Below, in pieces: positions 1 through 10,529 of a stretch of DNA of 64,000 bases. The stretch lies in the NCBI GenBank assembly GCA_010094025.1, contig ML991799.1:248001-312000 (forward strand), given 5' to 3'. Numbering within the stretch: the stretch's first letter is position 1; each line of letters opens with the position of its first letter. The notes under the pieces are model-generated. The model did not search any database. It was not told the origin of the DNA and worked only from the letters and a program-made list of their open reading frames with translations. The DNA is from Viridothelium virens (lineage: Eukaryota > Ascomycota > Dothideomycetes > Trypetheliales > Trypetheliaceae). The position numbers and the translations under genes were made by a program.

Positions 1-211
1 AACGCATCAAGGCACGCGCCTAAGCAGCAAGGGTTCCAATCGTGCCCTTACCCACGAGTGCCACGACTCTTATTCACTGGATGTCCCATCCTGACCGCAT
101 TTTCATTCACCGCTTCCAACTGCCGGCAAAATTATCTCATCACTCGATAAACCGAAATGATATCTTCTCTCACGGCAACCACGATGAAATCGCTTCGGTC
201 CACGTCAGATC

Positions 212-1180
212 ATGCCAAAAGTGCTTCTTTTCGGCGCCGGAGCTGTAGGCTCCGTCTACGCCTACCTCTTCAGTAAGGCTGGCGCCGCCGTCACTGCCGT
301 CTGCCGCTCCAACTACTCTGCTGCAAAAGCGAATGGCTTCACGATAAGATCCTCGCTATTCGGCAACGTCCAGTGCTCCCCTTCGATCGTACGCTCTGTG
401 AACGACGCAAATGGGCCATTCGATTACGTTATCCTTTGCAGCAAAGCCTTTCCTGGCTCGAAACCCTCGACCGCAGAAATCATTAAGCCAGCTGTAGGCC
501 CCAAAACCGCGATCGCGCTTCTGCAAAATGGGATCGGAATTGAGGAAGAGTATCGAGAGGCATTTCCAGAGAATCCAATCATTAGCTGTGTGGTATATTG
601 TCCTGCAACAGAGGTCGAATCTGGTGTTATTGAGCACGGGGAAGTTGAGCGACTGGAAGTCGGTACCTTCCCTCACGATGCATCGGCGGAGCACAAGCAG
701 GCGGCACATGACTTTGTCGCATTGCTGAGAAGGGCCGGTGGGACAGCAGAGTTCCACGAAGACGTGCAGGTCCAGCGGTGGAGTAAGCTGCTTGTCAACG
801 CGAGCTGGAACCCCATCTGTGCGCTCTCCCGCTCATCAGATGTGAAGTTCATGATGGCCGCTCAGTCAAATGTCTCATGGGTAAGGCTGGTCATGCTGGA
901 GATTATGGCGGTAGCGCAGGCGTATGGGTACAGCAGCATCAACGAAGAATTGTTGGATTGGCAGCTCGGTAGGGCCAAGGCGAGAATGAACGGTCCGGGA
1001 ATTGAGCCGAGTATGTTAGCGGATGTGAAAAAGGGAAGACGGATTGAGGTTGAGGCTATAGTCGGAAATACCGTGAGGCTAGCAGAGAGAAAGGGAGTCC
1101 AAGTAACTCTGCTCGAATCTCTTTACGCGTTAGGGAAAGGATTGGATGAGAGCATCGCAAGAAGCACAGCGGGAAACTGA
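212..1180 (+). CDS. Ketopantoate reductase-like (ApbA/PanE family) oxidoreductase
   Basis: A single-exon protein of 322 residues, the usual length for the family. The N-terminus is a Rossmann fold with GAGAVG at residues 8-13 for NADPH. LQNGIG at 104-109 is the family's nucleotide/substrate-loop signature, and WSKLLVNASWNP at 190-201 carries the Lys (K192) and Asn positions used for 2-ketoacid reduction in ketopantoate reductases. Family members reduce 2-dehydropantoate to pantoate for CoA synthesis, but ascomycetes carry several paralogues, many of unknown substrate, so the pantothenate role is only a possibility. The ATG at 212 begins directly with the Rossmann strand, so little N-terminus can be missing. 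It converges on the gene to its right with only about 110 bases between the stop codons. Confidence 0.88.
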   Translation: MPKVLLFGAGAVGSVYAYLFSKAGAAVTAVCRSNYSAAKANGFTIRSSLFGNVQCSPSIVRSVNDANGPFDYVILCSKAFPGSKPSTAEIIKPAVGPKTAIALLQNGIGIEEEYREAFPENPIISCVVYCPATEVESGVIEHGEVERLEVGTFPHDASAEHKQAAHDFVALLRRAGGTAEFHEDVQVQRWSKLLVNASWNPICALSRSSDVKFMMAAQSNVSWVRLVMLEIMAVAQAYGYSSINEELLDWQLGRAKARMNGPGIEPSMLADVKKGRRIEVEAIVGNTVRLAERKGVQVTLLESLYALGKGLDESIARSTAGN

Positions 1181-1291
1181 GTTACGACGCAGCTGTAATG
1201 TGACGATGCCAAACACGATTTAGACGACTTAGATTTTTGTCATTGATTTGACAGTAGAAAACGAGTTATCGAGGCGAACCGCAGTGGAGTG

Positions 1292-3123
1292 TCACATCAC
1301 AATGCATGAACGCGATTGTGACTTCTTTCTAGCTCTTACTGCAGCCTGCTTGCGTCGTACGTCCGCCTCTTCTCTATCCGTTCTCTCCTTTGCGGCTAAG
1401 TCCAGCTGTGCATAGGTTGCATCCCTTTCGTTGTATATCTCACGCGCCACGTCCAATGCTTCCTTAAACTCCAGATATCCATCATTTGGTTTCGGGGGTA
1501 TATCTCTTTTTCTTCCCCATCTCAAATTCACTAGAGCCTTTCTCAACGTTTTGACTCTCAGGCCCCTTTCCCCCGGCTTTTCCGCTTCGGGTGGTCCTCC
1601 CTTCTTAAACATCACAATAGCAGGAGAGCAAATAACTTGAATGACTGGCTCATCCTCCGCATGTTCTGCGCGATACGCCTCATCTAAGTTATTATCCATG
1701 TTCTCTGTATCGCCATTCCAGATGAAGTCGACATCCCAAGACTGCATGACATCCCGCTCGAAGACGGTGTTCTTGAACATAGCTTGGAAGTGAAAAATTG
1801 TGTCCGCGGAAAGTCGAATGATCAAAGATGACATCGCGGCTGATTTGACAATCATACGGAGGTCCAGTAAGAGTTTTCTAAGCTCAGCCCTTCTCAAAGA
1901 TCCTGGCTCGGACGGTGACCGCTGTGTGGATTGTGCTTCTGCGAAGATTCCATTATCTACTGATTGACGTTCAAGGAGTTCCAGTCCGACCGTTCCTGGG
2001 TTAAGGAGCAGCAGAGGGTAGATGAGAGTGAAGAGCTGAAGGGTGATGTTGTCGACTTGGGACCAGTACCGTGGAGGGTGATGTAAAACCCCACTCCACT
2101 GCTGGCTTTTGAGGGCTTCTTTAATGTAGCGCGCGCGAATTCCAGTGCGTTCGAAGCCTGGGTGAGTTAGTAAATGACATGGGGAGATTCAGTCTAGCTT
2201 GAGCAACCCTCACCATCTTTTCCCGCACAGCCCGTCTCCAGCTGCTCAAGTTGTTCCTTTTGCTCTTCATCAGCACCGAAGAGAAGTTCTGCAAAGACGT
2301 GCTCTTCAAGTGCTTTTCCAATGACTCCGTACATTACTGCTTCCCTAGCATCTTTGTCTTTGAATAACTTCTCCCACCCATCGATTCCACTTGGGCCACC
2401 ACTAGCATGACAGGTAATGTAATATTTCAGCTCTGTGGGTGTATTTCGCTCGAGAAACTCCAGAGGCCTCTCATCAACATATGGTCTCCAATTGAGTGTT
2501 GTCAATTCACGGAAGTCGTACCAACTCAAGATGAAAGATTTGATAAGATCGTGCAGCTCATTGAAATGCTGAGACATAGCCTCTGGTTTAGGATCTATGT
2601 GGAGAAAGCGAACAATCCCCGATTGGTCTTTAACCGCCAAGATCTGTCTGTTTCTTGCGTCCTCCATCGGATCCCACTTCGATGTGACTATCTTGCGGGT
2701 TCTTCCTCGCGCTTCATGATTTGAGCCTGGTTCTGGTTGCTCCTGCTGGGCAGACTCGATCTCAATGACTTTCTTTCCGCGCCTGGGCTCTTTAACTGAA
2801 TACTTGATTATGCTTTCTCGTCGAACATTTGATGGGACTGTGTCGATTTTGCGCTTTCCCAGGTCCTCTGACGTTCCGAAATCTTCTTCGTCTTCAGCTT
2901 CACTGTCAGTGTCTCCCTCACTTTTGTCTTCCGATTCATCATTTTCTGTCGTAAATCTCACTTTTTTCAACGAGACAGAGTTGTTGTCACTGAACTCATC
3001 TGCCGATAGGGGGCGTTTCAGGCGAATTGACCCTCCGCTGCTCTTCTTTTCAGTACGCTCGATAATTTCCGGACCACGCTTGAGCAACGATAAGGGAACT
3101 TCAATCGACTTCATTGTTCTCAT
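1292..3123 (-). CDS. Conserved-looking fungal protein of unknown function, acidic/basic low-complexity N-terminus
   Basis: Two exons, complement(2214..3123) and complement(1292..2157), joined by a 56-base intron with donor GTGAGG and a TTTACTAAC branch point just before CACCCAG. The join keeps frame and gives 591 residues. I recognise no catalytic family. The first ~130 residues are charged and probably disordered, with acidic runs next to KKVRF- and KRK-type basic clusters that could serve nuclear import. Residues about 140-300 look folded and helical (HFNELHDLIKSFILSWYDF). After the intron a hydrophobic helical stretch (NITLQLFTLIYPLLLL) follows, and the C-terminal ~60 residues are strongly charged and coiled-coil-like, ending in a basic tail. 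Start is the first ATG after an in-frame stop. Function unknown; the exon join is well supported. Confidence 0.75.
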
Positions 3124-4403
3124 TGCAGAGACAAAAATGGAGACACGAGCGTGCTTATCAGAGATGCGACGAGATTTTAATCTGTCATCGATCGGTCAAG
3201 AACGATTGCCTGGCAAACACACGCCGAAGAAGGGACTGCAGTAAAGCGCCAAACTCACGTAGCCCACATAAAGGATAAGAACCTTGCGAGTTTGTCAAAT
3301 CATAGCTGCATGCAGAAAATGGCTTTGAAGAACAAAGGGGTAAAGGAATGCGCTGTTTCTGGACCAATGCCGCTTTACGTATGGATCGCATTCCAACCAG
3401 CTAGTACACCTAGATTCGTAAATTCAATTGCGTACGTGAGTAATTGAGTGTTTCAAACATCCTTAGTGAGGGTTTCGACGCCTCCAGATGTTGAAACTAT
3501 GAAAGGTCCTAATACCATCTTCTGCGCTCTTGCATCAAATAAAGTACCTTTCACACGGTGAAGGGGGGCCATTGCCACCTGAGTCAAGGCTGAGACGTAA
3601 TGCAACAAAAGTAGTAGGGACCTAATAACGTCTCATTGAAAAATGTCGCGGGTTGATATTCTGCCGTTAGAGCAGCCTAGAATTTCTCAGTTAAGTATTC
3701 GCCTTTAGGATATTCCTGTTCACGCTTCTAGGAGGCTGTGATCAACTCCGAATTGTTATGATAAAGATTCCAGATGCTATCGATGGGTCGATGTCCGAGA
3801 GCCTAGATCCACAGCCATGCGTACATGCGATTAATCCAAAAGATGAAGTGCTAGATCATCAGTAGACTCGAGATCCCCAAGTACCTCCGTAAATCAAGGA
3901 GCTACAAGATGTTGTAGATCCTAGCTACTGTGATGCTCCGTTCAGCGACGGTCGGAGGAGGCGTCACAGAAAAAAAATCACGAAGCTTTGGGAGTGATCA
4001 TCGCAGGTCTCAATGACGGTATTTCCGGGTATATATCCTCTGACAATCTCGTGTGCTTCTTTCTGAGCCGCTGTGCTAGTCTGCTATTGAGTCTGCTGGA
4101 TCTTGTCAGACTGCACCATATTCTGTTGACAGGCTCGAGAAACTGTGCTCTCGAGCGAATTCAGTTCCAGATATGTGGAAGTCACATTCTCCTTATGATT
4201 CACTGTCTTCAGGCTTTCCTGGGACTATGTAGCTTCCAATGCTACAGCTTCATCACATACCAAGTTACACCTCTCAGAGCGCCGAACCGACAACGATCCT
4301 TCGTCGTGTTAATCAGAATCTGGCCCAGATTATGCATCCAATTTCAACGTAAGAGCTTTCCTCTTGAAAATCATGTCGCCCAGAACCCACAGACGGAATT
4401 CGC
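3124..4403. other. Non-coding spacer
   Basis: Upstream region of the minus-strand gene ending at 3123 and downstream region of the next minus-strand gene. Open frames here are short or antisense and none shows family signatures or coherent splice structure. No RNA gene or mobile-element signature was seen. Confidence 0.6.
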
Positions 4404-5330
4404 TCACCCCCAATTACGATCGCCCACTGTCCTCTTTTCCCCCCTCTCCCTGCCGTCCGCCCTCTTATCCTTCCCCTTCTTCCTCATGCCCTCCTCCCAC
4501 AACTCCCTCAGGCTCATCTGGCTCCCCATCTCCTGCGCTCTGAACCGGATCTCTTTCGACGTCGTCTCCCGCCTCTTCGTATGCACATCGCTCATCCCCG
4601 GCAACGGAACCTTACTCTTCAGATCCTGATACCCGACCGAGCCCGTGTGGACCTCGAAGCCGCCATACCTTTCCTGCCGCGAGATGATCGTGGAATGGTT
4701 CATGAGCGAGATGTCCGCCGTCAGGTGGAAGCGCTTGGCGGGTCGCGGAGGGCGCGGCCAGGGGCTGAAGGGAAAGGAGGAGGTGGGTGGAGGGGTTTGA
4801 GCGGGGTCGCGGGCTGGAGGGGCGGATGGGCTGATGGGCGTGTATGCAGAGGTGTCAGAGGTGTCGAATTCGGCTTCGTGGGATTCGGATGGTGGGTTGG
4901 AGTCACTTGAGGATGGTCCGTCAGAGATGGGTTCTGCGGTTTCGTTTTGAGCTTGACCTGGGATGAGTTCGGAAGTGAATTGGTGGTCGGAGACGCCGTC
5001 GGGTTCGAGGGTGAATTTGATAGGGGATTCTCGGATTAGACGAGAGGCCGAGTCGGGATGTGAGAACATGGCTAGGATGGTGTGCGGTGCTGGCTTGAGG
5101 TGGTCGTACTACTCCATATAGATGTCAATGATGGTGAGTATTTCAAGAGAGAACTTTTGATTTAGTACCCTCTTCGTCTTGAACATCGTGACTTCTCCGA
5201 AGCGCTGCAACACACGCAATATCTCACGACTCTCTTGAAGATCCGATGGTCGTGGCCATATCTTTATATGCACCGCCCTCGAAGCTATTTCCGATGCTGC
5301 ATTTGCCGTCTGGCGCAATACTGAAGCCAT
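4404..5330 (-). CDS. Unknown protein with RRM-like fold and possible mitochondrial N-terminus
   Basis: Exons complement(5169..5330) and complement(4404..5108), joined across a 60-base intron (donor GTACTA, acceptor GAGTAG), give about 288 residues; the frame also stays open to an ATG at 5399. I prefer 5330 because MASVLRQTANAASEIASRAV resembles a mitochondrial targeting peptide (Arg, Ala, Ser, no acids before Glu14). Residues about 20-85 fit an RRM-like beta-alpha-beta-beta-alpha-beta order: VHIKIWPRP, ESREILRVLQRFGEV, TMFKT, then across the intron HTILAMFS, HPDSASRLIRES, IKFTL. The classical RNP1/RNP2 aromatics are not obvious, so RNA binding is inference. The remaining ~200 residues are Pro/Ser-rich with a charged, Lys/Arg-rich C-terminal helix (ELWEEGMRKKGKDKR). 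No function assigned. Confidence 0.7.
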
Positions 5331-5399
5331 CGAAGACCACAGCAGGCCTAGAGAGCTGCAGCCATAGTCAGAGCAAGTAAGTGGGTGTGTGAAGCTCAA

Positions 5400-5871
5400 G
5401 CAGTCTCATCTCGACAATAATTTTGATGTCACGTGCATGATGTTGACTTGCAGACCGTGAGTTTGCGTCTGCAACCTTAGACTAACACGCCAAAATCACA
5501 AGGAAGATCTTAGTATGCCGGTTCACAAAGCTCTAGCATAAATCCCGATGCACCGTATAATAGAGATGATGGAAGTGAATCTTCGAATATTCTAAATCTA
5601 GCAATACTAACCAGCCTAAGTTAAGGAAGATAGCTATGCATCGCCAGACCGACTACAAACTGAATGTTTCTGCCAAATCTGCATTGTTCGTCCATAATTC
5701 CCAGAGAATCGTCTTTCTGCTCTCTAGTGAGCGTTGCCAATGTAAGCCAATTTCGCCGCTATTTCTATCCCAGTCGCAAGCAAATAAAATAGGGTATCAT
5801 CCGCTACCCTGACCAGAACCGCCTTTTAACAGTGACGCCGCTATCCAAAGCTAAAACGCCGAAGAGAGAGC
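5400..5871. other. Non-coding spacer
   Basis: Lies between two minus-strand genes and should hold the promoter of the RRM-like gene to its left. No coding or repeat structure seen. Confidence 0.55.
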
Positions 5872-6546
5872 CTATGATCTCCTCATATTATTCGCGTTCA
5901 TATTCAGTCGAGACCTACTCTTCCTCATCCTCACGTCTTTAGTCACACCGGGCCTTCCTCTTAAGACCTCGTTACTCCTTCTGTAAGGTAGATTGTGCCG
6001 TCTTGCAGCCGATTCATGTGTGTTCAGACCCATTGAGACGACATCATCATCATCTTCCGGCGGTGTATTAGAGCGCTCACTGTGGGACGAAGTAGGTCTG
6101 CAAAGAGAACATTGGTCTCCGCTATCTACCATTCGTTGAACCAGTGAGGAAATCTCCCGCAGGTGGGAGGTCTCTGTTTGAAGACGGATACTGTCCTGAC
6201 GCTGTGCACGCTTCACAGATGGTTGTCGTGATGAAGACTGTGGTACTTGCAGACTCGAAACTCGAGAAGCGACGTTACTTTCCTCCTGAGCAATGCTTGA
6301 ACGTTGGCTTTCGTAGCCAGAATCTGCGCGTACCGTCCTTGGCCGGATTGAATGTTCACCAAATTGGCGTGAGAGGTCCGATATCGAGTATTGTAGAGGT
6401 TGCGCGAAGGAAGTGCGGGTTGGAGAGACGCATCGTGAGGGATGAGGGGAAACATGTGTCGATGTGTCGTGTGGAGGATAGGAATGCTCGTGCGAAGCAG
6501 ATGAAGACTGCCCAGGCGCGGCCTCGAAAGAAAAGTTCTCGAACAT
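5872..6546 (-). CDS. Ser/Arg-rich protein of unknown function
   Basis: One exon of 224 residues from ATG 6546, in a good context (CTACCATG). The composition is Ser-rich and largely disordered. Recognisable short segments are FENFSFEAAPG at the very N-terminus, LSRQFGEHSI near residue 60, a DSGYESQRSS phospho-degron-like stretch, an acidic PPEDDDDVV patch and a basic C-terminal tail (RMRKSRSRLN). No known domain is visible. Two Cys in the motif CSLC near residue 145 could bind metal, but a matching pair is absent. It is probably a real gene, because the frame is long, starts well and keeps a consistent composition; an upstream exon cannot be excluded. Confidence 0.5.
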   Translation of the reverse strand: MFENFSFEAAPGQSSSASHEHSYPPHDTSTHVSPHPSRCVSPTRTSFAQPLQYSISDLSRQFGEHSIRPRTVRADSGYESQRSSIAQEESNVASRVSSLQVPQSSSRQPSVKRAQRQDSIRLQTETSHLREISSLVQRMVDSGDQCSLCRPTSSHSERSNTPPEDDDDVVSMGLNTHESAARRHNLPYRRSNEVLRGRPGVTKDVRMRKSRSRLNMNANNMRRS

Positions 6547-7767
6547 GGTAGGCACTAAAAGCGTGACGGTAGAGACTGAGGTGGCAACTTGGTCTCAAGA
6601 AGAGCTAACGATGAGAGAGAAGTTGCTGTATTGACCATAGCTGCAGGTGCGGCCATGCAACAGATGTAGCTGTGTCAGCTATCTGTCCATATCGAATAGG
6701 CGCCGATTGAACGGTTGGTGTGTTGCTTGAGAGAAGGGGAAGTCGGAGCAGGCGTCTGCAAGGCGGCAGGCCAAGCTCATAAACGTCAGGTCCAGCCTGA
6801 GCTGGAGGTATGGCGAAGCAATCCCTGGATGGAATCCGCTCCGTGGATTGGGTCGATTGGGAGTGACGCTAGAAACTTCGCTCCCGTTCTAGCGGCAGGC
6901 CAGATGACGTTTCTGTGCTGCCAACCAGGAAAAGGATGAGCGCGACCGTCTCACGTCACGCAGGGACTTGCAAAACTATCACCCTTTTGCTGGATAATAC
7001 CAGCTATATTGTCGATCTCTTACTCTGTTGACATGCCATCGGAATATAGCAACAGGGGCTTAGCATCAATCGAGACCAATTTTAGGCAGGAGCCATAACA
7101 GCATCCGGAGGACGCTCGGTTTCAATATCATTGACTTTGCTTTTTTGGTGGCTTATAGATAATGTGGCACCGACCCTATTCCTCTCCGGGCAGTCTGTTC
7201 TAGGCCCGTCATTTAAGCCTCGGATCATTCTCGTCCTTGCAACAGATAGATTTCTGTGAACCAAACTGCTGGATGGCTCTCTCGGCAATTAACCACGTGG
7301 AGCATAACGAAATTTCGCTCCAGCATTCGCCCTCGCCATTCCGCGAAGTTCCTGGCTCATGCCAGGAGAAGGCAGCCCTGCACCCGCCCATGCATTTCGC
7401 TAGTTGGGCAGGAAATTTGCAAAGAACCTTTCAGTAGTATCTGGCGTCTTAAGAGAACTTGAGGCCTGAGAACCTCGATCTCCTAAGCGAGTATCTTTTG
7501 CAGGTCCTAGCTGCAACTTAATATTGCTTCGCAGAGAGGCGCGTCGCACTTCCCCGCAAATAAGAGACGTATCCTGCACCTGAGACCGTTGTGGCTTGCT
7601 CCCAATATTGCATGTCACGAGGCACAGAGGGAACAGAGTGCCATGAAGCTGTACCCGCCATGCTGGTGCTCGTGGCCACTCCGTCGGACACGCACTGCGT
7701 CAGCCTAAGTCAAATGTAGATGTTGTATGCGGCGTGAACAGTGTTCCTTTGCAATCAAATGCAAGCC
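6547..7767. other. Non-coding spacer
   Basis: About 1.2 kb between two minus-strand genes. Only short unrelated open frames in both directions; no family match, tRNA or repeat noticed. Confidence 0.6.
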
Positions 7768-8577
7768 TCACGCGTACTTGTCATGCTTTCCTTTCACCTT
7801 GACATCCAGCATGGCTTCGTGGTAATTTCCATCTCTGCGGGCGCGCTTTAGCCTCTTAACCTCCTCATCGTCGAGCTTTCTCCCGACCGCCTCTTCTAAT
7901 TCTTTCCTACTGATCTTCGCCTTGGCCTTCTCCTCCTTTGCCACTTTCAGCTTAGGCTTGAATCTTGCCTGCATCCGTATCCTGAATGTCGTCGTAAATC
8001 CAATAGCGTCAGCGTCACCTCTAATTTCCGGGCTAGCTTTGTCTTCGTCCACGGTAAGAAATGCATCACGCGCCGTCTGAAGCGCAAAGAAACCCGGTCC
8101 CTCAGGACATGGAATAACGCTGAATGAGTCTTCACTACTCACTGCCTCCCGCGTGGCAGACAAGATCCCGAACTTGTCGCATCCCAGGTATTTTCCATGG
8201 TGTCCTTTGAAGGTGAAGCTCTCTGACCCAGCGACCCGGTTCGCGATCCACACCTGCCGTACGTCGTGCGGCTCAGACGTTGCCAGATCGCGCTCGATGA
8301 TATTTTCGATGGCGCTGGCGAAGACTTTGCCATTCGGATCGCATGCAATGCACGTCGGAGGCTCAGTAGGCAGCACGATGATGACAGGTCCTGCGATGTC
8401 GCCAACAACATCCGCCGTTACCCACGAATCGTCATCCTCTGCTGGCTGATCCGCGGCGGCTGTCGCGGTGGTCTGTAGCTCCTTCGGATTGGGCGCTTCG
8501 CTTTCGGCGGAATCGTTCTCAATGCGCTTGCGTTTTTTGGGCTTTTTGTCACCTTTGAAAGCTAGCGGTTTGACCAT
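7768..8577 (-). CDS. FRG1-like protein
   Basis: A single exon of 269 residues, close to the ~258 of animal FRG1. FRG1 proteins act in the nucleolus and in Cajal-body/spliceosome fractions, and bind RNA and F-actin through a beta-trefoil (fascin-like) fold. The start at 8577 gives MVKPLAFKGDKKPKKRKR, the lysine-rich start typical of the family, with a bipartite-like nuclear signal at residues 11-18; the frame is open a further 55 codons upstream but those residues do not look FRG1-like. The trefoil core is seen in SFTFKGHHGKYLGCDKFG and FFALQTARDAFLTVDEDK, and the basic C-terminal helix (EEVKRLKRARRDGNYHEAML) is the conserved FRG1 tail. Likely role: rRNA or pre-mRNA processing. Confidence 0.9.
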   Translation of the reverse strand: MVKPLAFKGDKKPKKRKRIENDSAESEAPNPKELQTTATAAADQPAEDDDSWVTADVVGDIAGPVIIVLPTEPPTCIACDPNGKVFASAIENIIERDLATSEPHDVRQVWIANRVAGSESFTFKGHHGKYLGCDKFGILSATREAVSSEDSFSVIPCPEGPGFFALQTARDAFLTVDEDKASPEIRGDADAIGFTTTFRIRMQARFKPKLKVAKEEKAKAKISRKELEEAVGRKLDDEEVKRLKRARRDGNYHEAMLDVKVKGKHDKYA

Positions 8578-9449
8578 AGCCGATATGAGCTGAGGAAGGC
8601 TGGGCTGGACCTCAAGCGGTGACTTTGTAGGGGCTCTGAAAGATGGAGCTTCCCTGTCGAGCGGATGCAGTTGAGCTTCGGAGGACCAGTCTAGACCAGC
8701 GGTCAAGCCCGGCAGAATCGGGGCGCGAAAGAGTGCAGCCAACTGCCTCCTGTCTCACACCGGCACGACTGGCACGACTGGATTTTATCCTTCGCCGCCT
8801 CACCTAGGCCTTAAGTTGCTATTGTCTCTGCTTGTAATTACCTGATTCAGCTATCATCGTTTCAGCCATATACGAAAGGAAGTGCTCCGGCACGCCTCTG
8901 CAAGGGGCTCTTTTTTGCTAAGATACCTAGCAATGATGGAGATCGACACTGGAGGTGGAATCGATCATGAGAATTATATCTAGCTTATACTCTGCGTCTT
9001 GCTTGAATGATCAGAGCTGTGCGGGAAGTATACGCGATCCACTGATAACTTCACAATTCGTTACGGCGCTACATTTGCAGCTTCCATGACTTTATTCTCA
9101 TATTTGGAGAACAGTGAAGGTCTTGAGCCTGCCATTTGCCGAGGTCGCTACTCAGTAGTGACTACCTACAGGGTACGAAATAAGAATGTCTCCAAGTGTC
9201 AAGCGTTGTGGTTTCCTCCGGGGGTCTGCATTAGACGTTTCCCAACCTCTCTCATCACGTCGTCTTCCAATAACTTATCGCCTTCCATACCATAGTTTTT
9301 TGCTCTCTCACTTCCGCTTCTTGGGCCCAGCTTCCCCGAATCCCATTACTTCGCGCAGGCGTTTGCGCCCAAGGGAATGTTGGGGTAGGCATGCTTGCGA
9401 AGTGGGATGCCATTACTTCTTCGGCGCGTTTTCTGATTGCCCAACCATT
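8578..9449. other. Non-coding spacer
   Basis: Upstream of FRG1 and beyond the 3' end of the phytase relic. No gene signature found; the longest open frame here is antisense to the relic's C-terminal coding part. Confidence 0.55.
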
Positions 9450-10529
9450 CTACGAAATGGGAAATTCTTGACCCTGCAATTTGCGTTTCCGAAACGTCTC
9501 CGTCCGAGCCGGATTGTCTGGGAAGCATTCGTCCCACTTACCCCCTGTCCTTGCAAAGCCTTGAGATTCGATAAAGGCACTGAGAGTACATCTTCCAAGG
9601 CTGTCTGCACCACATTTCTGTAAAGGTACCACTCTATCGTTTACAATAACTCTTACTAGCTCCATTGGATGAAGCGACTGTACTAAAAGGACACAAATCC
9701 ATCATACGAACTGCATCTTGTTCACTCAGTTTTGCGCCCATTAGATTCGTATCCAAACGTTGCTGTATAGGGGGAATAAACACGTTGAAGTAAGCATCTC
9801 GAGCCTTTATATCGTATTTCGAGGTCCCTTGTTCAAATGCTGTACATAGGCCGTGATGAAGAGTATTGTGGTCGCCCGAGATCACATCCTTGGGATAGGG
9901 ATAGCTAGGATCTGGGGATCCATGAAAAGCAAGGCGAGCTTGATGAAAGCCAAGAGCGAACTGATCAGCACTTTCTACTACGCGAGGCGAGTGAGTAGAG
10001 CGAATAAAAGGCGTATAGTTAGCAGTCAAAGGGCGGTAACGTTCGAAGAAATTTCTCCCAGATCTAGCCATCTCTTGTTTTCCCCAAGGTACAAGCGTAT
10101 TAGCTTCCAGATTGTAGCTATAGTCTGCTAGGAATTGGTATTTGCCCATCAAGCTTTTTCCAGGTACCGAGTTATGAATTTTATTAAGGGTTTGGCGGAG
10201 TCTGTGTTCTTGATGGGCTATCGGGTGTCGCTCACCATGTCTGGATAGTATCTGAATACACGTTATGCTGCATTGATCAGGTATAGAGTTAGGAATATCT
10301 GTAGGCGGACTGCTATACGGCGAATATTGCCCCCAGAGCTTGGAAATTCGACTAGAGCGATAATGGGGTGAGTATTCGATCCAAGCGTGGGGCTTTAGAT
10401 AATGTCGGGGTGTATTGAACCCAGTCGTTCTTTACAACTCTTCAGCTGAAACGGTCAAGTGGAATGAATGACTAGAGCTTACTGTAGACACAATAATCCG
10501 AACGTGAAAAAGAACACTGCTAGTGACAT
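9450..10529 (-). pseudogene. Histidine acid phosphatase / phytase gene relic with internal deletion
   Basis: On the minus strand the frame shows a short N-terminal membrane anchor from ATG 10529 (MSLAVFFFTFGLLCLQ), a probable 53-base intron (donor GTAAGC at 10482, acceptor AAAG), then KLWGQYSPY and the active-site motif LSRHGERHP (RHGxRxP), followed by a good match through PWGKQEMARSG, PFIRSTHSPRV, LHHGLCTAFE and [13 protein letters not shown]. At about 9655-9665 the sequence jumps straight to the family's C-terminus ([30 protein letters not shown]) in another frame. Some 170 residues normally lie between, including the catalytic His-Asp (HD) proton-donor motif. An in-frame TGA lies just upstream of the ATG, and the C-terminus runs past the usual stop. 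The gene cannot make an active enzyme. Apart from the deletion the reading frame is well kept, so the loss looks fairly recent. Confidence 0.82.

Noticed and set aside
3988-4629. 213-codon plus-strand open frame
   Set aside because: Overlaps the 3' part of a minus-strand gene whose exons splice cleanly; composition is not protein-like.
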